From positions 1-42,896 of the forward strand of contig JBOHRF010000015.1 in NCBI GenBank assembly GCA_050732575.1: a DNA stretch of 42,896 nt, in the 5' to 3' direction. The position numbers and the translations under genes were made by a program. The notes beneath the pieces are model-generated. The model was not told the origin of the DNA. It ran no database searches and was given only the letters and a program-made list of their open reading frames with translations. This stretch comes from JBBDWZ01 sp050732575 (GTDB lineage Bacteria > Gemmatimonadota > Gemmatimonadetes > Longimicrobiales > RSA9). The number at the start of each line of letters is the position of its first letter. Position 1 is the first letter of the stretch. Positions 14,269-22,033 of this stretch are shown here, piece by piece.

Positions 14269-17172
14269 ATGTCAACGCATACGCAGGACACGCTGGACCA
14301 TCCGGATCGGTTCGCTCGCCGTCACATCGGCCCGGGCGAGGCCGAGATCCGCGATATGCTGACTACCATTGGCTACGGCTCTCTAGATGAGCTCATCGAT
14401 ACCGTAGTCCCGACCCAAATCCGGTCCGCCCGGCCGCTGCAGATCGATTCGGGTGTCAGCGAGTTCCAGGCCCTGCGCGAGCTGCGCGGGCTGGCTGACC
14501 GGAATCGGGTTTTCCGCAGCTACCTCGGCATGGGTTATTCCGACTGTATCACGCCGGCCGTGATCCAGCGCAAGATTCTCGAGAACCCGGGCTGGTACAC
14601 GGCCTATACGCCCTATCAGGCGGAGATTGCCCAGGGCCGGCTGGAGGCGCTGTTGAATTTCCAGACCGTGATCATCGATCTGACCGCTCTGCCCATAGCC
14701 AATGCCTCTCTGCTCGATGAGGCTACGGCGGCGGCCGAAGCCATGGCCATGGCTCACGCCGTGGCTGGCGAGAAGCGCAACGTCTTTTTTGTTTCTGAAC
14801 GTTGTCACCCTCAGACCATTGAAGTAGTGCGAGCCCGCGCCGGGGCTCGAAGCTGGGATGTCGTGGTAGGGGATCATGAGTCCTTCAGCTTCGGCCCCAA
14901 TGTTTTTGGCGGATTGGTGCAGTACCCGTCCACCGATGGTGAAATCCTGGATTACTCTCGCTTCTGCGAGCACGCGCATGCAGGCGGCGCACTCGCCATC
15001 GTGGCCACCGATCTCATGAGCCTCACCTTGCTCGTGCCACCCGGGGAATGGGGCGCGGACATCGTGGTTGGCAATTCCCAGCGTTTTGGTGTGCCACTCG
15101 GCTATGGTGGTCCGCACGCCGCCTTCCTGGCGGCGCGCGATGAATACAAGCGTCAGCTGCCCGGCCGCATCATTGGCGTTTCCGTGGACAGTGGCGGACA
15201 GCCTGCCTTGCGCATGGCGCTGCAGACCCGGGAGCAACACATCCGGCGAGAAAAGGCGACCAGCAACATCTGCACGGCGCAGGTCCTGTTAGCCGTTATT
15301 GCCGGCATGTATGCCGTGTACCACGGACCCGATGGCCTGCGCCGCATTGCGCGCCGCTTGCATCGCCTGACCGTCGCATTGGCCACTGGCCTGCGCAAAG
15401 CCGGTTTCCAGCTTGCCCACGAAGCCTATTTCGACACGCTGCGCGTAAATGCTAGACCGCATACCAATGCCATCGTGGAAGCGGCCCGTCAGCATGGCAT
15501 CAACTTGCGCCGCTTCCCAGATGATTCGCTCGGCATTGCGCTGGATGAAACCGTGGGCCCGGCCGATGTGGTCGAGCTCCTTGGCATATTCGCAGCCGAG
15601 GCCGGCACTCGCGTTGATGGCCCGGCCGAAAAACTTGCAGAGAATGTTCGCGGCATCCCCGCCGACTTCCAGCGTACCAGCAATTTCCTGACGCATCCGG
15701 TCTTCCACCGGCATCGCTCCGAGACCGAGATGCTGCGCTACATCCACCAGCTCGAGTCGAAGGACCTGTCGCTCACAACTTCAATGATTCCTCTCGGGTC
15801 CTGCACCATGAAGCTGAACGCCGCGGCCGAGATGCTGCCCATCTCGTATCCCGGATTTGCGCGGCTGCACCCCTTTGTGCCCACCGACCAGGCGCTCGGC
15901 TATCGTCAGCTTTTCGATGACCTGGAGCGGTGGCTGGCTGAGATCACCGGGTTCGACAAAGTATCTCTGCAGCCCAATGCCGGGTCTCAGGGCGAATATG
16001 CCGGCCTGCTGGTCATCCGACGCTACCACGAAAGTCGGCAAGAGAGCGCACGCGATATCTGTCTCATCCCGCAATCGGCGCACGGGACGAATCCCGCCAG
16101 TGCCGTAATGGCTGGTCTGCGCGTTGTGGTGGTGAAGTCCGATGCCAACGGCAACGTAGACATTCCGGATCTGCGCAAGCGCGCTCAGGAGAACAAAGAC
16201 AAACTCGCCGCGCTCATGATTACCTACCCGTCCACCCACGGTATCTTCGAAGAGGGCATTCGCGAGATCTGCAGCATCGTGCACGAGAATGGCGGGCTGG
16301 TTTACATGGATGGCGCCAACATGAATGCCATGGTCGGCTTGTGCCGCCCCGGTGAGATTGGCGCTGATGTATGCCATCTCAACCTGCACAAGACGTTCTG
16401 CATTCCCCATGGCGGCGGCGGGCCCGGGATGGGTCCGATTGGTGTTGCCCGGCCACTCTCTCCGTTCCTGCCCGGCCACCCCGTCATTCGCACCGGCGGT
16501 GAACACCCCATCGGTGCAATTTCGGCCGCACCCTGGGGCAGTCCGAGTATCCTTCCCATTTCGTGGGCTTACATCCGCATGATGGGCGGGGAGGGACTCG
16601 CGCGCGCCAGCAAAGTTGCAATACTCAACGCCAACTACATTGCCAAACGCTTGGAGGATCAGTACCCCGTGTTATACGCCGGCAAACAGGGTACAGTGGC
16701 CCACGAGTGCATCATCGATCCCCGGCCACTCAAGCAGTCTGCCGGCGTTGAAGCCACGGACATTGCAAAAAGGCTCATGGATTACGGCTTCCACGCTCCC
16801 ACCGTCTCGTTCCCTGTGGCCGGCACGCTCATGATCGAGCCTACGGAAAGTGAATCACTGGAAGAGCTCGATCGGTTCTGCGATGCGCTAACCGGCATAC
16901 GGAAGGAAATCCGCCAGATCGAACAGGGCCTTCTGCCGCGTGACAACAACCCACTCAAGAACGCGCCGCACACCGCGCAAGTCGTCATTTCGGATGAGTG
17001 GGACCGTCCCTATTCACGCGAGCAGGCCGCGTTCCCAGCACCCTGGACGCGCGCGCACAAGTTCTGGCCGTCGGTTGGCCTGGTGGAAAGCGCGCAGGGC
17101 GATCGCAACCTGGTCTGCGCATGCCCTCCTCTGGCCGCCTACGCCGGCGTTGCCGAAAGCGTTGACGAGTAA
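14269..17172 (+). CDS. gcvP: Glycine dehydrogenase (decarboxylating), P-protein, fused form
   Basis: 967 aa, the length of the single-chain P-protein; the two homologous halves (P1 and P2) are both intact. The N-terminus contains FARRHIGPGEAEIRDML (15-31). The PLP-binding lysine is in LNLHKTFCIPHGGGGPGMG, Lys 708. Further family text includes SMIPLGSCTMKLNAAAEM near 505-520 and AHGTNPASAVMAG near 604-616. The enzyme decarboxylates glycine and passes the aminomethyl group to the H-protein lipoyl arm in the cytoplasm. gcvT and gcvH are not in the window, so the cleavage system is split across the genome. The PfpI-like gene begins 5 bases after the stop and is probably co-transcribed. Confidence 0.97.
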   Translation: MSTHTQDTLDHPDRFARRHIGPGEAEIRDMLTTIGYGSLDELIDTVVPTQIRSARPLQIDSGVSEFQALRELRGLADRNRVFRSYLGMGYSDCITPAVIQRKILENPGWYTAYTPYQAEIAQGRLEALLNFQTVIIDLTALPIANASLLDEATAAAEAMAMAHAVAGEKRNVFFVSERCHPQTIEVVRARAGARSWDVVVGDHESFSFGPNVFGGLVQYPSTDGEILDYSRFCEHAHAGGALAIVATDLMSLTLLVPPGEWGADIVVGNSQRFGVPLGYGGPHAAFLAARDEYKRQLPGRIIGVSVDSGGQPALRMALQTREQHIRREKATSNICTAQVLLAVIAGMYAVYHGPDGLRRIARRLHRLTVALATGLRKAGFQLAHEAYFDTLRVNARPHTNAIVEAARQHGINLRRFPDDSLGIALDETVGPADVVELLGIFAAEAGTRVDGPAEKLAENVRGIPADFQRTSNFLTHPVFHRHRSETEMLRYIHQLESKDLSLTTSMIPLGSCTMKLNAAAEMLPISYPGFARLHPFVPTDQALGYRQLFDDLERWLAEITGFDKVSLQPNAGSQGEYAGLLVIRRYHESRQESARDICLIPQSAHGTNPASAVMAGLRVVVVKSDANGNVDIPDLRKRAQENKDKLAALMITYPSTHGIFEEGIREICSIVHENGGLVYMDGANMNAMVGLCRPGEIGADVCHLNLHKTFCIPHGGGGPGMGPIGVARPLSPFLPGHPVIRTGGEHPIGAISAAPWGSPSILPISWAYIRMMGGEGLARASKVAILNANYIAKRLEDQYPVLYAGKQGTVAHECIIDPRPLKQSAGVEATDIAKRLMDYGFHAPTVSFPVAGTLMIEPTESESLEELDRFCDALTGIRKEIRQIEQGLLPRDNNPLKNAPHTAQVVISDEWDRPYSREQAAFPAPWTRAHKFWPSVGLVESAQGDRNLVCACPPLAAYAGVAESVDE

Positions 17173-17177
17173 CGGCC

Positions 17178-17780
17178 GTGCGATCGGTCGGCGTTCTGCT
17201 CTTCGATGAGGTAGAGGTCCTGGATTTTGCCGGACCCTTCGAGGTCTTCTCCGTTGCTGGCCGGCGCGATGGGTCCCAGCCTTTCAACGTCTTTACGGTT
17301 GCCGAGCACGCGCGTCCCATCAATGCCCGCAACCAGCTGGTGGTAACACCCACACACAGCTTTGCCGATGCGCCCGCCATTGACGTCCTGGTCGTCCCCG
17401 GTGGCTTTGGCACCCGGCGCGAGATGCATAATCAGATCTTGTTGAACTGGGTGACGGATAGGGCTCGAGACGCTGAGCTCGTGCTCTCGGTCTGCACGGG
17501 GGCACTCATTCTGGGACGCACCGGCTTGCTCGACTCGTTGCCCGTGACCACGCATCACCGCGCACTGAAAGAGCTGGAAATAGCAGCGCCGGCTGCCCTG
17601 ATTCAGGGCGACCGGCGCGTAATCGACAACGGTAAGTTCGTTATTGCGGCCGGTGTCAGCTCCGGCATCGATGCATCATTCCACGTGCTCGCCCGCTTGC
17701 TCGGTCAGGAAGCCGCGCGCGAAACCGCCCGCTACATCGAATATCCGCTCCCACAAGCAAACCCGTATGAAGCAACGTAA
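17178..17780 (+). CDS. DJ-1/PfpI family protein (isonitrile-hydratase-like)
   Basis: 200 aa from a GTG 5 bases after gcvP. One glutamine-amidotransferase-like domain: VGVLLFDEVEVLDFAGPFEVF (4-24), DVLVVPGGFGTR near 70-81, and the nucleophile elbow LSVCTGALILG near 102-112 with the Cys present. GLLDSLPVTTHH follows, which is typical of the isonitrile hydratase/AraC-type subgroup. No DNA-binding domain follows, so it is the enzyme-like short form and not a GATase-AraC regulator. The substrate cannot be told. The stop codon is the first unit of a repeat cluster. Confidence 0.87.
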   Translation: MRSVGVLLFDEVEVLDFAGPFEVFSVAGRRDGSQPFNVFTVAEHARPINARNQLVVTPTHSFADAPAIDVLVVPGGFGTRREMHNQILLNWVTDRARDAELVLSVCTGALILGRTGLLDSLPVTTHHRALKELEIAAPAALIQGDRRVIDNGKFVIAAGVSSGIDASFHVLARLLGQEAARETARYIEYPLPQANPYEAT

Positions 17781-17950
17781 GAAACAGCGTAAGAAAAACC
17801 GTAAGAGAGTAAGAAAAAAGTAAGAAAGAATGCGGCAACATGGGCGAGCAAGGCCACTTGCTCCTTAAGTTCCCACTACTGTCTTACGTTCTTCCTCAGG
17901 CTCTACGGCTTCTCTTACGCCGTTTCTTACGGTCTTCCTTACGGCTTTTC
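17776..17950. repeat. GTAAG/CTTAC palindromic repeat cluster with nested hairpin between convergent genes
   Basis: GTAAG occurs at 17777, 17789, 17801, 17809 and 17820. Its complement CTTAC occurs at 17883, 17914, 17926 and 17938. Many copies are 12 bases apart. Arms 17778-17804 and 17903-17929 match at 23 of 27 positions as an inverted repeat, and the four differences are all transitions that give G-U pairs in minus-strand RNA. A perfect inner hairpin GAGCAAG-GCCA-CTTGCTC lies at 17846-17863. The cluster fills the entire gap from the PfpI stop to the rho stop, so it would form the 3' end of the rho mRNA. Confidence 0.8.
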
Positions 17951-17951
17951 C

Positions 17952-19091
17952 TCAGGCCGAGCGTTTCATCTGCGCCACCAACTCGGCATTGGTCTTTGTG
18001 CGCTTCATCATGACCAACATTTGCTGCATGGCGTCCGCGGCGCTTCCATTCAATTCGCGGCGCAACACGTGTGATGCGGCCAGGGCCTGGTCGGAAAGCA
18101 GGAGCTCCTCGCGGCGAGTGGCGCTGCTCACAATGTCGATGGCTGGAAAGATGCGCTTGTCCGCGAGCTCACGACTGAGCAGCAGTTCGCTGTTGCCCGT
18201 GCCCTTGAACTCTTCAAAGATCACTTGATCCATGCGTGACCCGGTATCGACCAGCGCCGTGGCGATGATGGTGAGCGAACCGCCGCCCTGGCTGGGATCG
18301 ATCTTGCGTGCACTGCCCAGGAACCGTTTCGGTTTTTCCAGCGAGTTGGCATCCAGCCCACCCGACAAGGTGCGACCCGTGCCTTCTTCCGTAGCGTTAT
18401 ACGCGCGTGCCAGCCGAGTGATGGAGTCCAGGATGATGACCACGTCCTCGCCATGCTCAACGCGACGTCGGGCCCGCTCCAGCGTAATTTCTGCCACTCC
18501 TACGTGACGCTCGGCGGGATGGTCGAAGCTGGATGCGATCACCTCTCCGTAGCCGCATGCTTCCATCTCTGTGATTTCTTCCGGCCGCTCATCTACCAGC
18601 AGAATAAAGACGTTGGCATTCGGATAGTTCCTTACAATGCCCTCGGCAACGGCCTGCAACATCATCGTCTTACCCGCTTTTGCGGGCGCCACGATCATGG
18701 CGCGTTGCCCTTTTCCTAGCGGGCAGAACAGGTCGATGATGCGGTCTGTGTAGTCGCGTTGTCCTCGCCGAGTCAGGCCGCACTCCAGCATGATCTGCTC
18801 ATTGGGATGCTGCGCACTCAATCGATTGAAGAGCGGCCGTTGGGATGCTTCTGGAGCAGGCCGGCCGTTTACCGTGTCGACCTGGGTCAGCGGCGGACTC
18901 TTGCCACGTCCAGGCGCCGCACCCACCAGACCCGTGATTTCGTCGCCGGATCGCAGGCCAAAGCGCTGAACGAGCTTTTGGGAAACGTAGACATCATTGT
19001 TGGTCGGGAGATAGCTGGCTTCACGGCGTCGCATGAAACCTACGCCGCTCCCGAGCACTTCAAGGACTCCGAGAGGTGCTTCGTTGCTCAC
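17952..19091 (-). CDS. rho: Transcription termination factor Rho (short N-terminus)
   Basis: 379 aa from a GTG at 19091 with AGGA five bases upstream. The RNA-binding cold-shock-like domain starts almost at once (GVLEVLGSGVGFMRR, then YVSQKLVQRFGLRSGDEI). The ATPase core has the Walker A APAKAGKT near 134-141, the VDERPEEITEM segment near 169-179, and VIILDSITRLARAYN near 217-231. The helical Rho_N segment of typical ~420-aa proteins is missing; the frame closes with TGA only about 17 codons upstream, so no longer in-frame start is possible. After the TGA stop the frame stays open for 28 Lys/Arg/Glu-rich codons within the repeat cluster. Rho is a hexameric RNA helicase that ends untranslated transcripts. 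Confidence 0.96.
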   Translation of the reverse strand: MSNEAPLGVLEVLGSGVGFMRRREASYLPTNNDVYVSQKLVQRFGLRSGDEITGLVGAAPGRGKSPPLTQVDTVNGRPAPEASQRPLFNRLSAQHPNEQIMLECGLTRRGQRDYTDRIIDLFCPLGKGQRAMIVAPAKAGKTMMLQAVAEGIVRNYPNANVFILLVDERPEEITEMEACGYGEVIASSFDHPAERHVGVAEITLERARRRVEHGEDVVIILDSITRLARAYNATEEGTGRTLSGGLDANSLEKPKRFLGSARKIDPSQGGGSLTIIATALVDTGSRMDQVIFEEFKGTGNSELLLSRELADKRIFPAIDIVSSATRREELLLSDQALAASHVLRRELNGSAADAMQQMLVMMKRTKTNAELVAQMKRSA

Positions 19092-19237
19092 GATTTTCCT
19101 GGTTGTCGTTCTCTGATTCTGACGAATCTTGAACGGTGATCATTCCGGAGATTCGACCGGCCACTCACTGGTGGGGCAGAATCCGTTCCAGCCGGATCGG
19201 CTCGCGGGAAAACCACGCGTTAACTGGGTGACGAGCA

Positions 19238-19253
19238 GGCCTCGATTGAGGCC
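19238..19253. other. Perfect hairpin in the uppP-rho spacer
   Basis: GGCCTC-GATT-GAGGCC lies in the 253-bp spacer between the uppP stop and the rho start, both read leftward. There is no T-run, so it is not a classical intrinsic terminator. It could be part of the rho leader, where autoregulation of rho is known in other bacteria. The rest of the spacer shows no tRNA or repeat. Confidence 0.3.
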
Positions 19254-19344
19254 GCATCAACGGCCGGATATGGCTATGTCTGCCGAATAGCTGGCAGCGC
19301 TACCAAAGATGCGACCGTCAGTTCCGCCTGTAAAGCCCGCTGAT

Positions 19345-20178
19345 TCAAGAGGCGGCCCTTCCGTAGAGCAGCAACAGAGCTGCACCAGCCGCAATGCGGT
19401 ACCAGGCAAAGGGCACAAACGTGTGGCGGGAAACGAAGCCCAGGAACGCCTTCACAACCACGAACGCCGAAAAGAAGGCTACTACAAACCCCACGGCAAA
19501 GACCGGGATGTCCGAACCGCTGAGCAAGTCACGGCTTTGGAATAGATCGAAGCCGGTCGCCGCAACCATGGTGGGCATGGCAAGGAAGAAGGAGAACTCC
19601 GTAGCCGCCGAGCGCGAGAGACCCAGGCTACGCGCTCCCATGATGGTGGCACCGGAGCGCGACACGCCCGGGAACAGCGAGAGTACTTGGGCCAGGCCAA
19701 TCCCGACCGCCGTTCCCGTCTGCACATTGTCCGCCTCGGTAATGCGCTCGGGCGGATTCCATCGTTCAATCAACATGATGACCAGGCCGCCTACGATCAT
19801 GGCCCAGGCTACCGACATGGGGTTGAATAGATTCGCTTTGACCCAGTCATGAATGAAAAGGCCGACCAGCGCACTGGGCAGGAAAGCCAGCCCCAGACTC
19901 AGAAGTAACCGGCGCGCGCGGGGATCGCGGGGAGCCCGCGCAATCGTGTTGAACACCTTTGCGCGATAGAGCCAGACCACGGCCAGGATGGCGCCCAGTT
20001 GTATTACGATCTCGAAGGTACTGGCCCGCGCACCCGTAAACTCGAGCCAGTCTCCCACCAGAATCAGATGGCCAGTCGATGACACCGGGATGAACTCCGT
20101 GGCGCCTTCCACGAGCCCCAGGATCGCGGCTTTTCCGATTTGCACCCAGTCCACGCCGCCCGCTACGTCACTCGTCAC
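19345..20178 (-). CDS. uppP: Undecaprenyl-diphosphatase UppP (BacA)
   Basis: 277 aa as a maximal frame. The two BacA signatures are present: VEGATEFIPVSSTGHLIL (about 23-40) and FPGVSRSGATIMGA near 168-181, with about eight membrane segments. It recycles undecaprenyl diphosphate to the monophosphate carrier for cell-wall synthesis, in the inner membrane. The GTG at 20178 lies inside a tandem heptamer repeat; the GTG at 20154 would give the VDWVQ... beginning that is normal for the family and is probably the true start. The neighbouring NYN gene diverges from it. Confidence 0.95.
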   Translation of the reverse strand: MTSDVAGGVDWVQIGKAAILGLVEGATEFIPVSSTGHLILVGDWLEFTGARASTFEIVIQLGAILAVVWLYRAKVFNTIARAPRDPRARRLLLSLGLAFLPSALVGLFIHDWVKANLFNPMSVAWAMIVGGLVIMLIERWNPPERITEADNVQTGTAVGIGLAQVLSLFPGVSRSGATIMGARSLGLSRSAATEFSFFLAMPTMVAATGFDLFQSRDLLSGSDIPVFAVGFVVAFFSAFVVVKAFLGFVSRHTFVPFAWYRIAAGAALLLLYGRAAS

Positions 20179-20194
20179 TCGTCACTCGTCACTC
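20167..20194. repeat. Four perfect tandem heptamers (GTCACTC) at the uppP 5' end
   Basis: Four uninterrupted GTCACTC units. Because 7 is not a multiple of 3, a change in copy number would shift the frame between the upstream GTG and uppP, but not if translation starts at 20154. Related degenerate copies lie near 39147-39171 and 41411-41449. Confidence 0.85.
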
Positions 20195-20225
20195 AAATGG
20201 CACTTGGCTTGCCACCAAACAGCGT

Positions 20226-20672
20226 ATGGTGCATCGGAATGGCAAGCCTGATTCCGCGCACGCGGATGTCGCCGCGGCTTGCATGGTGATCATTGACGGC
20301 TCAAACGTGGCGCACTGCAGCGAGGGCGACACGGCGCGGCTCGAGAATATCGAACTGGTGATGCGCAAGTTGAGCGAACTCGGGTACGAACCCGTTGTTC
20401 TCGCAGACGCTGCGCTCCGTCATCAGATCGATCGGCAACGGGAATTCGAGCAGCTGGTCGATGCCGGCACCATCCGCCAGGCGCCAGCCGGCACGGATGC
20501 AGACTTCTTCATCCTGTCGTTTGCCCGCGAGTTGGGCGCCGCCATCGTATCCAACGATCAGTTTCGTGACCGGCTGGAAGCCTTTCCCGAAACGCGCGAC
20601 CAGATCATCCGCTACATGATTGTCAACGGTGAAGTCGTGTTCGAGCGTCGTCATCGGCGCCGGCATAGATAA
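20226..20672 (+). CDS. NYN-domain (Zc3h12a-like) ribonuclease
   Basis: 148 aa; an internal ATG at 20283 (residue 20) begins right at the conserved core and may be the true start. The domain shows VIIDGSNVAH (about 21-30), the second acidic group within PAGTDADFFIL near 87-97, and GAAIVSNDQFRDR near 105-117. These Asp residues are the metal-binding set of PIN/NYN nucleases of the Regnase type. The C-terminus is very basic (RRHRRRHR), which fits RNA binding. No antitoxin-like partner is adjacent, so a toxin-antitoxin role is not suggested. A strong terminator follows. Confidence 0.82.
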   Translation: MVHRNGKPDSAHADVAAACMVIIDGSNVAHCSEGDTARLENIELVMRKLSELGYEPVVLADAALRHQIDRQREFEQLVDAGTIRQAPAGTDADFFILSFARELGAAIVSNDQFRDRLEAFPETRDQIIRYMIVNGEVVFERRHRRRHR

Positions 20673-20692
20673 GTCTGAACCGGGAACGGAAG

Positions 20693-20733
20693 CGCGGCGC
20701 ATGGCAGGATGCAACTGCATGCGCCGCGTTTTT
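20693..20733 (+). terminator. Rho-independent terminator of the NYN gene
   Basis: A perfect 11-bp stem CGCGGCGCATG / CATGCGCCGCG (20693-20703 and 20718-20728) has a 14-base loop and is followed by T5. It begins 21 bases after the NYN stop; the T-run abuts the stop codon of the convergent desaturase gene. Confidence 0.85.
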
Positions 20734-21819
20734 CTACTCTGCGGCCGATAGCGGGTTGGGTGGCTTGATGGCATCGGCCGCTGCCTCGGCCGCCGAGGCA
20801 ACCGCCTCGGCCGCAGATGATGCAGCCGAGGAAACTGCGTCCGTTGCGCTGGCCGCACGCGCAGAAAGACCGTCGCGCGCCTGCGCAGCTTTCACAGAAA
20901 GTTCTTCTTTTGCTTGCGCCGCGCGCACCGTGAACTCTTCTTTCGCCTGAGCCGCTCGCGCCGAAAACTCATCGCGCGCGTGCGCAGCGCGAGCGCTCAG
21001 CTCACTAGCCGCCGTAGTCGCAGCCTGCGCAGCTCGAGTGTAATACTTTTCGGCAAAGTCACCCGCTGACAGCGAGCGCGCATAGAGCACGTTCGCCAGC
21101 TTGAACCAGGAGAGTAGCTTGATGTAGACCCAGCCGATATCGAACTCGTACCATTTGGCGCGGAAATTGGCGGAACGCGGATCCGCATGATGATTGTTGT
21201 GCAGCTCTTCACCGACAATCCAAACACCCAGGGGAATGATGTTACGGCTGGCGTCTTTGGTGGTGAAGTTCCGATAGCCCAGTGCGTGCCCCACTCCATT
21301 GATCACATTGCCAAAAATTGGCAGCCACACGGTCATGCCCACCCATGCGACCATGCCCCAGACGGGGCCGAAGAGCACAAGGTCGATCACCATCATGACA
21401 ACCAGGCCGAACCAGCTGTGGTTCGAGTACACTAGCCGCTCGATCGCGTCATCCGGGCAGCCCTTACCGTATTTGTCCAGCATATCCTGATCTTTGCACG
21501 CTTCCTGATAGAAGAACACGCCGCCAAACACGATCTGTAGCAGGCCCTCCTGCACCGGAGAATGCGGGTCGCCTTCGCGATCGGAAAACGCATGATGCTT
21601 TCGGTGACAGGCCACCCATTCTCGGGTCGTGACCCCGGTCGTTAGCCAAAGCCAGAAGCGCATGAAATGAGTGATGGCCGGGTGGAATACCACACCCTCG
21701 TGGGTAGCCGAGCGGTGCAGGTACAGCGTTACGCATAAATTCGTAATGTGCCCCAGAATCGCTACATAGGTCAGGACGACCCACCAGGGTTGATCAGCAA
21801 ATAGACCGAAATCAAGCAT
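20734..21819 (-). CDS. Acyl-lipid/acyl-CoA fatty acid desaturase with 11-residue-repeat C-terminal tail
   Basis: 361 aa from the ATG at 21819, the first start after the leader terminator. The three His boxes of membrane delta-9-type desaturases are intact: HRSATH (35-40), HRKHH (72-76) and HNNHH (207-211), spaced by four membrane helices. The di-iron enzyme inserts a double bond in membrane acyl chains. The catalytic domain ends near residue 260. A tail follows with seven consecutive 11-residue units (275-351), for example SARAAQAKEEF, TVRAAQAKEEL and SVKAAQARDGL, fading to Ala/Ser-rich units, then PPNPL. This is the periodicity of LEA group 3, synuclein and apolipoprotein helices that lie on membranes. 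I know of no standard desaturase with this tail. A longer frame reaching to 21951 would translate the terminator and is rejected. Confidence 0.93.
   Translation of the reverse strand: MLDFGLFADQPWWVVLTYVAILGHITNLCVTLYLHRSATHEGVVFHPAITHFMRFWLWLTTGVTTREWVACHRKHHAFSDREGDPHSPVQEGLLQIVFGGVFFYQEACKDQDMLDKYGKGCPDDAIERLVYSNHSWFGLVVMMVIDLVLFGPVWGMVAWVGMTVWLPIFGNVINGVGHALGYRNFTTKDASRNIIPLGVWIVGEELHNNHHADPRSANFRAKWYEFDIGWVYIKLLSWFKLANVLYARSLSAGDFAEKYYTRAAQAATTAASELSARAAHARDEFSARAAQAKEEFTVRAAQAKEELSVKAAQARDGLSARAASATDAVSSAASSAAEAVASAAEAAADAIKPPNPLSAAE
20767..20997 (-). repeat. Seven in-frame 33-base units encoding 11-residue amphipathic repeats
   Basis: Units read SARAAHARDEF, SARAAQAKEEF, TVRAAQAKEEL, SVKAAQARDGL, SARAASATDAV, SSAASSAAEAV and ASAAEAAADAI. 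The first four keep a basic/acidic pattern with a hydrophobic residue at position 11; the last three have lost charge. No gaps interrupt the 11-residue phase. Confidence 0.88.
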
Positions 21820-21838
21820 CAGCACACTCTGGAAAGAG

Positions 21839-21878
21839 AAAAAAAGGCCCGGCGAGTGAGATCTCGTACCCCGGGCCT
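21839..21878 (-). terminator. Intrinsic terminator in the desaturase leader (candidate attenuator)
   Basis: On the minus strand AGGCCCGG (21871-21878) pairs perfectly with CCGGGCCT (21845-21852), with an inner CGAG/CTCG stem, and is followed by T7. It ends only 20 bases before the desaturase ATG. No minus-strand gene lies upstream for over 1.7 kb, so it does not terminate a neighbouring gene. It therefore looks like a regulated leader terminator or a 5' protective hairpin. Confidence 0.75.
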
Positions 21879-22033
21879 GTCTGGATGTGCAGATGATGCC
21901 ACGGTGGGGCAGGGGCCGCAAGTCGGATCTAGGTCGGGCGCGGTGGCGCAAGCTCTCGGCTTACGCAGCACCAGGGCACATGGACCTGCCCACTCGCTTG
22001 ACGGCGCCCGCAGTAGAACCACTCTTACTAGCA

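Noticed and set aside
17776..17950. CRISPR array at the GTAAG repeats
   Set aside because: Units are 5-12 bases, in both orientations, with no spacers of regular length and no cas genes.
20226..20672. Toxin of a toxin-antitoxin pair
   Set aside because: The NYN gene has no small partner gene; both neighbours are unrelated and divergent or convergent.
21820..21951. N-terminal extension of the desaturase
   Set aside because: The extension would translate the leader terminator hairpin and T-run; the first conserved residue pattern starts after 21819.
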